Source: Ophthalmolycus amberensis
Taxonomy: Eukaryota; Chordata; Actinopteri; Perciformes; Zoarcidae
Length of the DNA stretch: 64,000 nucleotides
Direction: 5' to 3'
NCBI GenBank assembly: GCA_024529925.1
Contig: JAFEUB010000475.1
Coordinates: forward strand, 60,001-124,000
The position numbers were made by a program, and so were the translations under genes. Under the pieces are notes generated by a model. It did not search any database. It was not told the DNA's origin and saw only the letters and a program-made list of their open reading frames with translations. This document shows positions 1 to 55,212 of the stretch, piece after piece (within the stretch, counting starts at the first letter, position 1; each line of letters starts with the position of its first letter).

Positions 1-43349
<43,349 letters not shown>

Positions 43350-43441
43350 CCCCCCCCCCCCCCACCTCTCTACGGGACGTCACAACCTTTGACTCATCTG
43401 CCCCCCCCCCCCCCCATCTAATCCCATCTGCCCCCCCCCCC
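43350..43441 (+). repeat. Three C-homopolymer runs just after the mdga2 stop
   Basis: C-runs at 43350-43363, 43402-43415 and 43431-43441 start one base after the stop codon, in the presumed 3' UTR. The opposite strand is G-run rich, with G-quadruplex potential. Confidence 0.9.
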
Positions 43442-43534
43442 ACAACCAAAGATGCGTCAGAGACTTCCTGCCAACATGGCCGACACAAAGGGTCACGTGA
43501 TCACACGGAGAATATTTGAGTGAACTCATCATCT

Positions 43535-43860
43535 AGCTGTTTCCACCCGCTTCCAGTCTTTATGCTAAGCTATGCTAAGCTAACAACATCCAGATACTAA
43601 ACATATCCACCTGAACATCTCACACCGAACAATAACAACGCTGCCGTATTTACGCACAGATGACGTCATTGTGAGTGTTGAAGGAGCTGCTACATTGTTA
43701 GCATAGCTTAGCACTGATCGATCCTCACTCCATTGAGAAAACAAGCATTTTAAAAGTTATTTACTCGTCGTCTTGAGGAGAGAACTAACAAAACATGAGT
43801 TCAGACTTTTTACAAATCGGCATCATTATGAAGTTATTTGGGCATATTTTTAATCAGTTC
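43535..43860. repeat. Dispersed repeat shared with the MITE interior at 55.65-55.87 kb
   Basis: CGCTGCCGTATTTACG, GGAGCTGCTAC, TGTTAGCATAGC, AAATCGGCATCATTATG and AGTTATTT occur in the same order here and at about 55648-55850. The preceding CCAGTCTTTATGCTAAGC sequence is a common type of fish repeat. No TIR seen at this copy. Confidence 0.65.
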
Positions 43861-44117
43861 ATAAATGTCAGTGTTGTGTTCATCCTGTCGTAGTGAACCA
43901 GCCGATCAAACATTCGCTTTGCGTTTGCTGTGAACACGGACAGAGAATACGTCTGGATCACAAATTAAACGATGAATCAAAAAGTCCCCGTTAGACTTCA
44001 TTTCTCATAACTTTGACTTGGAAAAGGCCAAGTTTTATGCTAAGCTAACAGCATCCTGACTCAGAGAACACGGTTATTTGCCAAATAGTTAAACTATTGT
44101 ATTGTATGTACTGTATT

Positions 44118-44297
44118 GAAGAAGACTTGAAACTAGAGATTGAGACCATAAACTCATGTTTACAATGTTTACTGAGGTAATAAATCAAGAGACAAGTAGT
44201 CATTTTCTCATAGACTTCTATACAACCAGAGGAGTCGCCCCCTGGTGGATATTAGAGAGAATGCAACTTTAACACATGAAGCTCTGACTTCTCTTCA
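44118..44297 (-). repeat. Dispersed foldback-family repeat, copy 3
   Basis: Matches the copy at 29265-29437 and the arms at 8496-9010, with a few differences. The CTCF-like motif is retained on the minus strand at 44234-44248. Confidence 0.88.
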
Positions 44298-44424
44298 TAA
44301 TGGCAGTCGTTTTTGAGAGGGAAACACCATCAGCCATCATATTTTCATCTTCTTCGTTTCTTCTTCATCCCTTTTCTCCGGTGAACCTCGTTGACCTTTT
44401 GTTTTCAGCTCAGCGGCGCCACAA

Positions 44425-45039
44425 AGCACAGAGACAAACACGGAGACAAACACGGAGACAAACACGGAGACAGACACCGAGACAGACACGGAGACAGACA
44501 CGGAGACAGACACGGAGACAGACACGGAGACAGACACGGAGACAGACACGGAGACAAACACCGAGACAGACACGGAGACAGACACGGAGACAGACACGGA
44601 GACAGACACGGAGACAGACACCGAGACAGACACGGAGACAGACACCGAGACAGACACCGAGACAGACACCGAGACAGACACGGAGACAGACACCGAGACA
44701 GACACGGAGACAAACACGGAGACAGACACGGAGACAAACACCGAGACAAACACGGAGACAGACACGGAGACAGACACGGAGACAGACACCGAGACAGACA
44801 CCGAGACAGACACGGAGACAGACACGGAGACAGACACCGAGACAGACACCGAGACAGACACCGAGACAGACACCGAGACAGACACGGAGACAGACACCGA
44901 GACAGACACCGAGACAGACACGGAGACAGACACGGAGACAGACACGGAGACAAACACCGAGACAGACACGGAGACAGACACGGAGACAGACACGGAGACA
45001 AACACAGAGACACGGAGACAAACACGGAGACAAACACGG
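44425..45039 (+). repeat. 12-bp minisatellite (CACGGAGACAGA)
   Basis: About 50 copies of CACGGAGACAGA, alternating with CACCGAGACAGA and CACGGAGACAAA. The length is divisible by three, giving open frames on both strands (RQTR and DRHG repeats plus; SVSV repeats minus). Not coding. Confidence 0.95.
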
Positions 45040-47837
45040 CGCTTCAGTCCGAAAAAAAGAGGAAATAAAAGCTTGAATGTCAACTTTCCTGACCCCCCCC
45101 CCCCCCCCCCCCCCCTCCACAGATCAACAGTACTGTACCGCGAGCTGGACGGAGAAACGACCGTCTCTCTCTCTCTTTTTTTTGTGGGGGGGGGGGTAAC
45201 TTTTTGCAGCGGGCGGACCGACTGTATTTAAAAGAAAAATTCAAAAACAACTTTTTTTCTGTTATTTTGACGTCTGTCTGTCTGAGGACGAGAGTTCAGC
45301 CTCCACCACGACATCAAGTGCCTTCAGACTCAGGGGGGGGGGGGCCGACAAAAGAAACAACAACAAAAAAGACATTGTGATGTCAAAATGGCCGAGGAGG
45401 AAATATAAATGTTTCCTGGTTCTGATTATGCAGAGAATTAGTTTCTTACAGATTTTTTTTTTTCAAGATGAAACTGTGTTTGCGATCACTAGAGGATTCT
45501 GGGAAATGGGACTCCATGTTGAATTGCGTTCAGAAGACGGAGCGGAGACGTTGACTCAACAGGAAGCTCCTTTTTGATTTATTATTTCAAACAATTCACA
45601 GAACAAACATGCAAAATCATAATCTGTGAGGATCTGTGTGACTGGACATTTCAAAATAAAAGACTTCCTGCTTGGAGGATTTTTCAGCCCTAAGCCAATG
45701 GGATTCAAGCATTTGGTCTCTCGGAACTATTTTTAGTATTTCAAAATAAGAGTTTTCCGAAGAAGGCGGAGACTTTTGACTGAGATCATCAGTTACCTTA
45801 AACTACAAAAACAATGTGTAAAATCATCTCATCTCGGCGTGTTTCATCTCATCTTTTTGTTTGGTTGGATTTATAAAGGGGGGGGGGTCTTTAGTTCAGG
45901 TTTCTTCATTTTATTTTGTTATTTGTGCAAAAGGTCCAACAGAAAAGATTAATGATCCAAGTGTGTTTGTGATGGTTTGAGATTTAAGTTCTGATGAAAC
46001 ATTTGAACGACTGAGGATTCATTTAAAACCAAAAAAAGACAAAATGTTTTTAGTTGAACACATCTGGATTTAATAAACTAAGTTTAGATTCATCACTTTT
46101 GCATCATTTGAAAACGTGGAGGAAAGTTTAACACGTTAGGATTAATTCATTCATTAAAATACTAAAGTAGTCATGAATGAAAAAGTCGTAAGATTGATTT
46201 TGGCTTAATATCTAATTATTTGATTATTATTACATAATTTTTAAAAAGTCCTATTTTTGCATGAAAATGTGTAATAGCGACTCATCTCATCTCATAACTG
46301 TGAATTGGAAACTTTTTAGTTTCCGGTTTTCACAACCCAGCTCAAACTTTTTATACTTTTTTTCTTGTCATTCCTAAAATTGTATCATTTTAGTCATGAA
46401 TGGTCTGAAAAACCACACGACTGCTTCTTCAATCTGAGAACATCTTTGACAGAATGATTATTTTAACCAGAAGAGACATTCAGAGACACTGAAGCACCGG
46501 CTTCTTTCAGCTTCTTTAAGCTTCTTTAAGCTTCTTCAATGAGAGGAACACGTGGGCCGATTATCTGTCCAGGATTTGATTAAATTGAATTTGAATCGAT
46601 TTGATCGACTGAAAGTGGACTTGGGTTGGTGAGCGGTTTAGTTTCTGGAGGACCAGAGTTCTGGATCTGGATCCATGAGATCAGACCAGTTTCATATGAT
46701 TCACTGTGTCTTTAAAAAGGTCTTCAACATGTTCTTATTGGTTAATAATGATAAGTTATAAAAAGCCATCGTTACACACCGATATTAAACTGATGAGTTC
46801 AGCTGAGCATCCATTACTCCCGTTGACAGATGTCATTTATTTTTCATGTTTTGTTGCTTTTGTTTTGCTGCCTGTTCTCCTCTCAGCATGTTTCCACTGC
46901 AGCTGATAATCACATTTGTGTTAAAGCTCCTCCGGGAATCAGTTCATCACATGAAGTGTTCGTGAGGCGCCTCGGATCAACGCCAGTGTGTCCTCACTCA
47001 TATCTGTGGATCGCTGATTACAGTCACTAATAAGCTGCAGTTTGAATATTTAAATGTCGGATTCTCGGTATGGAAGCCTTTTAACGCCGGAAGAGAAACA
47101 AGTTTCTTCAGACGCAAAGTCAAACTTTTCACTGACTGAGTTTGAATTAAATCAGAATTACAATATAATAAATCCAAACTATAAATGTCAAATGAAAATT
47201 TAATTATTTAATAATATTTCATCTGTTTTTGGGAGCTTCTATAAATTTGTGTCCAATAAAAAATGTCCGCCGACCGCCAGGGAGGTTTTTACTGTCAATG
47301 AAAATGTGTAATTTATGTTATAATATTGAGAGTAAACTCAATAACAAATCAAACGTATTGTTTTCAGTAACAACGCGACTGGAACTCAGACTTGACTTGA
47401 ATTCGTATATTAAAGGACATTTGAGTTTTGCTCCAGATCTCCCAGAAGCCCTTGTTGTTCATGAAAGACTCAGAATAAACGGTTGAGTCATTCAGGCTCT
47501 CATCGCTGAAGTAAACTCGTCTGCGTTTCAAATGTTTCTCAACGTCATCGAGTACGTCTGCAGTGGAACAACGTTCAGCCCTGAAGACTCTGGACCAGAG
47601 ATATTTTTTAAATGATTATTATTGATTATTGATTATTCTCTGAAATAGATTCTCAGATCAGACTGAAGGTTTCACTGGTTATTATTATTATTATTATTAC
47701 AATTATTATAATAAATACACTCCAAATGTAACTTTGAACTGCTTTCTGTCTTCATGTGTGTCAGTCTGTGAATCAGAATCACAACCGTTTTATTGCACAT
47801 ACAAGGAATTCGACTCGGAGGAACAATCTAATATATA
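45040..47837. other. Presumed mdga2 3' UTR / intergenic region
   Basis: No coding exon recognised. It contains a C-run at 45092-45114, G-runs at 45186-45196 and 45333-45343, and possible AATAAA polyadenylation signals (for example 45655-45660). A short piece at about 47770-47826 (TTTATTGCACATACAAGG) resembles a common fish LINE tail. Otherwise AT-rich. Confidence 0.5.
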
Positions 47838-48206
47838 TAATTATATATATATATATATACAGTATATATATATATATATATATATATTGATTGGACCATG
47901 AGAATTTATATGAGAATACTGATATACAGTATATATATATATATATATATATATACTGTATATATATATATATATATACTGTATATATATATATATTGAT
48001 TGGACCATGAGAATTTATATGAGAATACTGATATACAGTATATATATATATATATACTGTATATATATATATATATACTGTATATATATATATATATATA
48101 CTGTATATATATATATATATACTGTATATATATATATACTGTATATATGTATATATATATATATACTATATATATATATATATATACTGTATATATATAT
48201 ATATTA
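47838..48206 (+). repeat. TATATA/ACTGTATATA repeat with a ~120-bp duplication
   Basis: Alternating TA runs punctuated by ACTG or CAGT. A block containing TTGATTGGACCATGAGAATT occurs at 47887-47930 and again at 47997-48040, indicating a ~110-bp duplication. Tyr/Ile-rich frames are artefacts. Confidence 0.93.
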
Positions 48207-49312
48207 GATTTCCGGTGTAACGTTAGATAATGTAAGATATGACTCTTGAAGAGTGAAATAATAAAACAAAGCTTTGTGCTCTCTGAGCGTTGGCACCGAT
48301 ACATACTTGCCTCAGCCGATGGTTGTTTCTGGAAGTTGTGTTCCAGCTCGTGGTTCTACGCTGACTTCCTGTTTACTTGGTCCTGCAGATGTTTTCTAAC
48401 TATTTACTCGTTGCTGAAGCTTGAAGCTGGTTATTATTCCACAGTTTACCAAACTACCAACACACCAGGTACGACTGGTCAACAGACCGGATCCTTCACA
48501 GGTACTTCACAGGAGAATAGATGAAGTTTAGAGTATAAGTACTTCACAGGAGAATAGATGAAGTTTAGAGTATAAGTACTTCACAGGAGAATAGATGAAG
48601 AGTTTTGTGGAGATGTCCTGGTTCTGGTCCAGGACTCTCATGTTCCTGCTGCTGTGGATTTGACACGATGCTGCCGGCTGAGTAACGTCTTCGACGGTCG
48701 CTTTGTTTACCGCTGCCCGTTTCGTGAATCAGCCGGCTTCACGGCAGCCTAACGGTCGCCATTCATCATCCCTCCATTGATGTTCCATTGCAGCGCTGCA
48801 GAGTGTTGAGCAGATCAGAGGCGGGTCTATTTGAGTGGATATAAGTGGGTTCTGAGGAGAGCACTGGAGACTCTGACTGTAATGGGTTTCTGACTGAGTC
48901 CCTGCTGGACTGGCCTGGTTTGGCACAGCATGGCATGGTTGTGGTTTTAACACGTCAGTAAATCACTCATCTGCTGAAAAATGTCACAGAATGAGTTCAA
49001 TGTGTTCTAAGCTGAGCAGATGTCTAATCTTTGGTTGTGGTTTCAGAGGTGAATGATCGTCACGAACATGGACGCCAGATCCATCAGACTCTTTACATAT
49101 CACACAATATATGGTTTTATTCATTTAGTCATCGGAGAGACCTAACGTCTCCACACGATGCAAGACCACATTTAATTAATTTTATTTTGTAGAGCCCAAT
49201 ATCACTAATTTGCCTCAGAGGGCTTTAGAGTCTGGACAGCATTCACCATCTTCTGTCCTTGGACCTTCACATCGGAACAGGAAGAACTCCTTTATCGGTC
49301 TGATACTGTAGA
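48207..49312. other. Intergenic, small repeats only
   Basis: A ~40-bp unit (GTACTTCACAGGAGAATAG...) is repeated three times at 48500-48600. Sequence around 49170-49300 (AGAGCCCAATATCAC, CCTCAGAGGGCTTTA) resembles a widespread fish retroposon tail. No genes seen. Confidence 0.55.
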
Positions 49313-51717
49313 CCTTTACGCTGCCTGTAGAACCTTTACGCTGCCTGTAGAACCTTTCCGCTGCCTGTAGACCTTTCCGCTGCCTGTAGAACCTTTACGC
49401 TGCCCGTAGAACCTTTACGCTGCCCGTAGAACCTTTACGCTGCCTGTAGACCTTTACGCTGCCTGTAGACCTTTACGCTGCCGTAGAACCTTTACGCTGC
49501 CCGTAGAACCTTTATGCTGCCCGTAGACCTTTACGCTGCCTGTAGAACCTTTACGCTGCCTGTAGACATTCACGCTGCCTGTAGAACCTTTACGCTGCCT
49601 GTATAACCTTTACACTGCCTGTAGACATTTACGCTGCCTGTAGAACCTTTTCGCTGCCTGTAGAACCTTTACGCTGCCTGTAGAACCTTTACGCTGCCTG
49701 TAGACCTTTACGCTGCCTGTAGAAACTTTACGCTGCCTGTAGACATTTACGCTGCCTGTAGAACCTTTACGCTGCCTGTATACATTTACGCTGCCTGCAG
49801 AACCTTCACGCTGCCTGTAGACATTCACGCTGCCTGTAGAACCTTTACGCTGCCTGTATAACCTTTACACTGCCTGTAGACATTTACGCTGCCTGTAGAA
49901 CCTTTTCGCTGCCTGTAGAACCTTTACGCTGCCTGTAGAACCTTTACGCTGCCTGTAGACCTTTACGCTGCCTGTAGAAACTTTACGCTGCCTGTAGACA
50001 TTTACGCTGCCTGCAGAACCTTTATACTGCCTGTAGAACCTTTACGCTGCCTGTATACATTTACGCTGCCTGCAGAACCTTCACGCTGCCTGTAGAACCT
50101 TTACGCTGCCTGCAGAACCTTTACACTGCCTGTAGAACCTTTACACTGCCTGTAGACCTTTACGCTGCCTGTAGACCTTTACGCTGCCTGTAGACCTTTA
50201 CGCTGCCTGCAGACCTTTATGCTGCCTGTAGACCTTTACGCTGCCTGTAGACCTTTACGCTGCCTGCAGACCTTTACGCTGCCTGTAGACCTTTACGCTG
50301 CCTGTAGAACCTTTACGCTGCCTGTAGACCTTTACGCTGCCTGTAGACCTTTACACTGCCTGTAGAACCTTTACGCTGCCTGTGGAACCTTTAAGCTGCC
50401 TGTAGAACCTTTACGCTGCCTGTAGACCTTTACGCTGCCTGTAGACCTTTACGCTGCCTGTAGAACCTTTACGCTGCCTGTAGACATTTACGCTGCCTGT
50501 AGACATTCACGCTGCCTGTAGAACCTTTACGCTGCCTGTAGACATTTACGCTGCCTGTAGAACCTTTACGCTGCCTGTAGAACCTTTACGCTGCCTGTAG
50601 ACATTTACGCTGCCTGCAGAACCTTTCGCTGCCTGTAGAACCTTTACGCTGCCTGTAGACATTTACGCTGCCTGCAGAACCTTTCGCTGCCTGCAGAACC
50701 TTTACGCTGCCTGCAGAACCTTTACGCTGCCTGTAGAACCTTTACGCTGCCTGTAGACCTTTACGCTGCCTGTAGAACCTTTACGCTGCCTGAAGAACCT
50801 TTACATTGCCTGTAGAACCTTTACGCTGCCTGTAGACCTTTACGCTGCCTGTAGAACCTTTACGCTGCCTGAAGAACCTTTACATTGCCTGTAGAACCTT
50901 TACGCTGCCTGTAGACCTTTACGCTGCCTGTAGAACCTTTACGCTGCCTGTAGAACCTTTACGCTGCCTGTAGACCTTTACGCTGCCTGTAGAACCTTTA
51001 CGCTGCCTGTAGACATTTACGCTGCCTGTAGACATTCACGCTGCCTGTAGAACCTTTACGCTGCCTGTAGACATTTACGCTGCCTGTAGAACCTTTACGC
51101 TGCCTGTAGACCTTTACGCTGCCTGTCGAACCTTTACGCTGCCTGTCGAACCTTTATGCTGCCTGTAGACCTTTATGCTGCCTGTAGACCTTTACGCTGA
51201 CTGTAGACCTTTACGCTGCCTGCAGACCTTTATGCTGCCTGTAGACCTTTACGCTGCCTGTAGAACCTTTACTTTGCCTGTAGAACCTTTACGCTGCCTG
51301 TAGAACCTTTACATTGCCTGTAGAACCTTTACGCTGCCTGTAGACATTTACGCTGCCTGTAGACATTTACGCTGCCTGTAGACATTCACGCTGCCCGTAG
51401 AACCTTTACGCTGCCCGTAGAACCTTTACGCTGCCCGTAGAACCTTTACACTGCCCGTAGACCTTTACGCTGCCTGTAGAACCTTTACGCTGCCTGTAGA
51501 CCTTTACGCTGCCCGTAGAACCTTTACGCTGCCCGTAGAACCTTTACGCTGCCCGTAGAACCTTTACGCTGCCCGTAGACCTTTACGCTGCCCGTAGACC
51601 TTTACGCTGCCCGTAGAACCTTTACGCTGCCCGTAGAACCTTTACGCTGCCTGTAGACCTTTACGCTGCCCGTAGAACCTTTACGCTGCCCGTAGAACCT
51701 TTACGCTGCCTGTAGAC
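49313..51717 (+). repeat. 20/21-bp minisatellite (CCTTTACGCTGCCTGTAGA), left part
   Basis: About 118 copies of (A)CCTTTACGCTGCCTGTAGA with variants CCCGTAG, CATTTACG, CATTCACG, CTGCAGA and TTATGC. Mixed 20/21-bp units break any frame. The array continues at 58513-58592 on the other side of the DIRS element. Confidence 0.97.
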
Positions 51718-51900
51718 CGAAAGTTACGAATGTAACTACGGTTCTATGAATCCTGGATGACCGCCAGAGGCAGTGCTTAACACTGGATATCTTCCGTCTC
51801 GCGCATGCGCAGGTCGAATATTTATATCAACAAAGTCACTCGTGACCTCAGATGACTCCCGTCGTCTATAAGTTCCGGTGTCATCCTGAGCTTCAGTCCT
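51718..51900. repeat. DIRS inverted terminal repeat, 3' side of element
   Basis: The core 51759-51900 is identical by eye to the reverse complement of 58353-58494. The outer ~41 bp (51718-51758, starting CGAAAGTTACGAATG) is specific to this end and is copied, inverted, in the internal complementary region. Confidence 0.92.
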
Positions 51901-51944
51901 ATGGAATCTTCTCGCGAGTTCACGGGATTCCGAGTGACCAAGAA

Positions 51945-52044
51945 CTCTGGCGGTCATCCAGGATTCATAGAACCGTAGTTACATTCGGAACTTTCGTTCT
52001 ATTTCATCCTTACTGACCGCCAGAGGCAGTGCTTAACACTGGAT
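51945..52044. repeat. DIRS internal complementary region
   Basis: 51945-51996 is the reverse complement of the left element end (one mismatch seen, TAACTTTCG versus GAACTTTCG). 51997-52044 is the reverse complement of the right element end (58465-58512). In DIRS elements this region is thought to template circularisation of the cDNA ends. Confidence 0.9.
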
Positions 52045-52095
52045 GACTTATACCAAAAGAGTCACGAGGAATCACAAGTACCCACCTTGTATCGC

Positions 52096-52640
52096 TCAGG
52101 CAGAGGAAGCTGGCCAGAGAACCCTCCCCAGTGGGTGAGGGGTGGCCACGTTCACTCTGTAGTGTCTGGTGAATGTGCTCGGTGAGGCCCCTGAGGCCGC
52201 AGCACATATATCCTCCACTGGCACACCTCTCAGGGCTGCCCCTGACGTGGAGACACTCCTGGTAGAGTGGCCCCTCACTCCGGATGGTAGAGGACGGTCG
52301 CTCGCCTTGTATGCATGGGCAATGGCCTCCACTATCCAGTGGGACAGGCGCTGTTTCGAAAGGGCACAGCCCTTCTTAGGCCCACCATAACTGATAAAGA
52401 GCTGCTCCGACCGCCGTATGCAAGCGGTGGCCTCCACATAAGCTCTGAGGGCCCGCACTGGGCACAGCAGCCTTGACCTCTCCTCTCCCAATGGGAGAGC
52501 TGGATAGTAATCGGTTTATATTTGAACGTATCCACACCCTTGGGAGAAACACTGCATTAGGCCAGAAAGTGACACCCAAGCCATCTGAGTTCCACCTCAG
52601 ACATGATTCTTCCACTGACAGGGCATGCAGCTCGCACATT
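52096..52640 (-). pseudogene. Tyrosine recombinase (DIRS YR), frameshifted
   Basis: The minus frame 52096-52491 reads SRLLCPVRALRAYVEATA, then GHSTRSVSTSGAALRGVPVE, DICAAASGASPSTFTRHYRV. H-S-T-R carries the catalytic H-x-x-R and the Y in RHYRV is the expected nucleophile. The upstream part (CELHALSVEESCLRWNSDG...) lies in another frame (52376-52744), so a frameshift near 52490 separates the N- and C-terminal halves. The fused product would be inactive as encoded here. Confidence 0.82.
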
Positions 52641-52879
52641 GAGCTGAATTGACGGCAAGGAGAAAACCGTTTTGCCGATAGCCATCTCGGCTCCGCCTGT
52701 GCCAGGGGTCCAAAAGGAGACAAGCATAAGGTGTCCAGTACCAAGGGTAGGTCCCATGCAGGGGAGACGGCCCTTATCTAGGAGGGACTGTAGAAACTCA
52801 GTACAGCAGGCACGGGGCGCTGTACTGGGACCTTGTTCTAAGCCGCACACCAGTCAGAACAGCTTCCACCTGTTCTTTG

Positions 52880-54300
52880 TACTGCAGGCAGGTAGACCGC
52901 GCACTGGCATTCAGAATAGTCAGTCAGACTGGTTCTATGCAGCCACTCAGCATCCGGTCGGGCCCTCCCGTGACCCATAGTTGAAGGCGGCAGGGATTGG
53001 AATGCCAAATCCGACCCTCTAGTTGCGACAGGAGATCCCTCCTGTCGGGGAAGAACTCTGAAAAGCTTATCGCAAAATCAGAGGGAATGGTGGAAAGGCA
53101 TAAAGAAGATCCTCTGGCCACGTGTGAGCCAGGGCATCTTGACCCAGAGGGCTGGTCCTCTCCGTCAGGGAGACCCAGTGGGGGCAGTGGGTCGACACGT
53201 CTGGATGCAGCCGCCACTCTCACGGTGGAGGCTTGTGACGGAACAGGAAAACCACAACCTGGTTCCGTTCTCCTGGTGGGTACATTGCCCACAGGCTGGT
53301 CAGGCGAGGGGCCTCCCAAGTCAGAAGGCCACGGTGATCCCCGTAGCAACTTCTGCAGATCTGGTGCCCCATTGATAGTTCATGGGAAATCACAGCAGAG
53401 GTGCTGTCCACCGGACAAGCACATGCTTTCCCTTCAAATATGGAAGGAAGTGCTCGAGCGCTAGCTCTAGAACCTGGACCTGCGGTCTTTCAGCAGACAA
53501 CTGCCCCCAGGCTGTCCTGTCACACTGCACCCCGCCTTGAGAGGCAGGCATCTGTTGTGACAATCTCCTGGTGGAATGGAACCGAGCCCCTGGGGCTCGG
53601 TTCCTGGGACACTGTTTGCCAGATATGCACTCCCTCCCTGGGGATAGTGAATAGGCACTGTTTCGATAATATTATTGCCCTGTATCTGTGCCACTTGGCA
53701 TCCAAGTGAAGGCTGTTCAGCCATCTGCAAACCCAAGGGAACGACAGTTGAGGCAGCTGTCAGTTTACCCAATAGTCGGAGAAAGGATGTAGGGCAACCG
53801 TCTGCCCCCTCGGAAGGGGGAGAGGTTGAGGGGGTTGTTGTCCACATGCTGGGGCGACAGACAGGCCCTCATAGGGCCACACTAATGAAGGTTATGCTCT
53901 GAGAAGGGCTCAGGTAGCTCCTCTCCATGTTCACCTTGAGGCCCACCGGGCCACGTGAGAGAAGGCGAGCAGTGTCCTGTGGCGCCTGAAGCCAGGATGG
54001 CGCCTAGGTCAGCCAGTCGTCTAAGTACGGCAGTATGTTCACGCCCTGTGATTGCAGGGGGAAAGGACAGCAGTAACACACCCTGTGAACACCCATGGGG
54101 AGATGGGAGAGTCCAAATGGAAGCCCCCAGGACTGAAAGTGGCAGCCTTAAAAGGCGAATGTAGAAACTGCCTGTGGTGATGCACCATGGGAACAGGCGT
54201 CGATAGACGTGAACCACTCTCCCTTGGAAATCTGCTGCTGGGAGAAAGAACCCCGACAGCCGGCCCCGAGACATCTCCTGGCCCCCCTGCCGGGGGGACG
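52880..54300 (-). pseudogene. DIRS reverse transcriptase / RNase H, broken
   Basis: Minus strand. VNILPYLDDWLT, with the catalytic Y-x-D-D at 54013-54027, is followed within three codons by a TAG stop (complement of 54004-54006). Nearby frames carry PHHRQFLRFAF-like and LPFGLS-like pieces, LRLLGKLTAASTVVPLGL (53.7-53.8 kb), a DSTSAVISHE RNase H-like piece (53.40 kb) and RRDLLSQLEGRIWHSN (53.0 kb). The pieces are spread over several frames. The order and motifs fit DIRS pol; the copy is inactive. Confidence 0.78.
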
Positions 54301-55212
54301 GGGACGTAGGTAGGGTTGTATAGGTGGCGGTCCGGCCTCTCAGCAGGACGCCGAGGCCTGTGGCGGCTACTAGGGTAAGCTGGAGGCTGAGAAAACGGCC
54401 TTGTGGGGCCAAAGTGGGACCCCTAGGTCTGGGGTGCAGGCATGTCCCTGCAAAGACCAGAGAACTGCTGCCTGGTCTGGCTAGCTCTAACAGTCCGCTG
54501 AAGCGCCTGTATAGCAGCTGACTCAACAGCTCACCAGGTTCCACTGGGACAGTACGGAGGGTCCTCCTACATGCTCAGATAGGGGTGACTGCGCCAGCCA
54601 AACCTGGCGGCGAGTCTGAACCAGGGTGGACATCATACGTCCAAGTTCCCTCGACATCAAGGGAAAGCATGAGGTGGGAGAGGGAGTTGTCGATACGGTG
54701 CACAGCGCTGCTGTGTCATAAGCCCTGGATAGCAGGTCATCTTTGACCCGACATTGGGTCGAGGGCACCTGGCATCGGGCCTCAGAGTCTCCTCAGGGGA
54801 AACTATGATGGACGCAATAGTAGTCTAACTGGCTGGCATACGTGCAAGGCCAGATTTGCCACCTCCTGCATGGTCTGATGTAAGGTGGGAGAGAGCCCTG
54901 GTGTCTCCAGCATGCATGCAACTCCCTCAGATATTCCTCGGAGGGAGGAACAGAAAAGGTGGTGAGGGCGGGAAGGCGCCTGAAGAAGGCACTCACAGGT
55001 GGATGTTCCAGCTGCTGTGTATGCCAGGCGTGCAAGCGCCATACAAATGACCAGGGTAGGTTGGGCTGGATTCAGCTGCCCTGACAGGGGGAGGTAGACC
55101 TCACGCATCAGGTGTTCCACTTCGGCCAGCCTAGCAGACCTTACTGCTCAAGGCGTGATGCCGCAGGTCCTGCCTGGGTTCTCCGAGAGGCCCTGCCTCA
55201 GAAGCTCGAGGC

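Noticed and set aside
44300..45120. Arg/Gln/Thr or Val/Ser repeat proteins
   Set aside because: 12-bp tandem repeat, open in several frames on both strands.
52096..52491. Host integrase or phage-type recombinase gene
   Set aside because: It lies in correct DIRS order next to an internal complementary region and terminal repeats, so it is a retrotransposon recombinase remnant.
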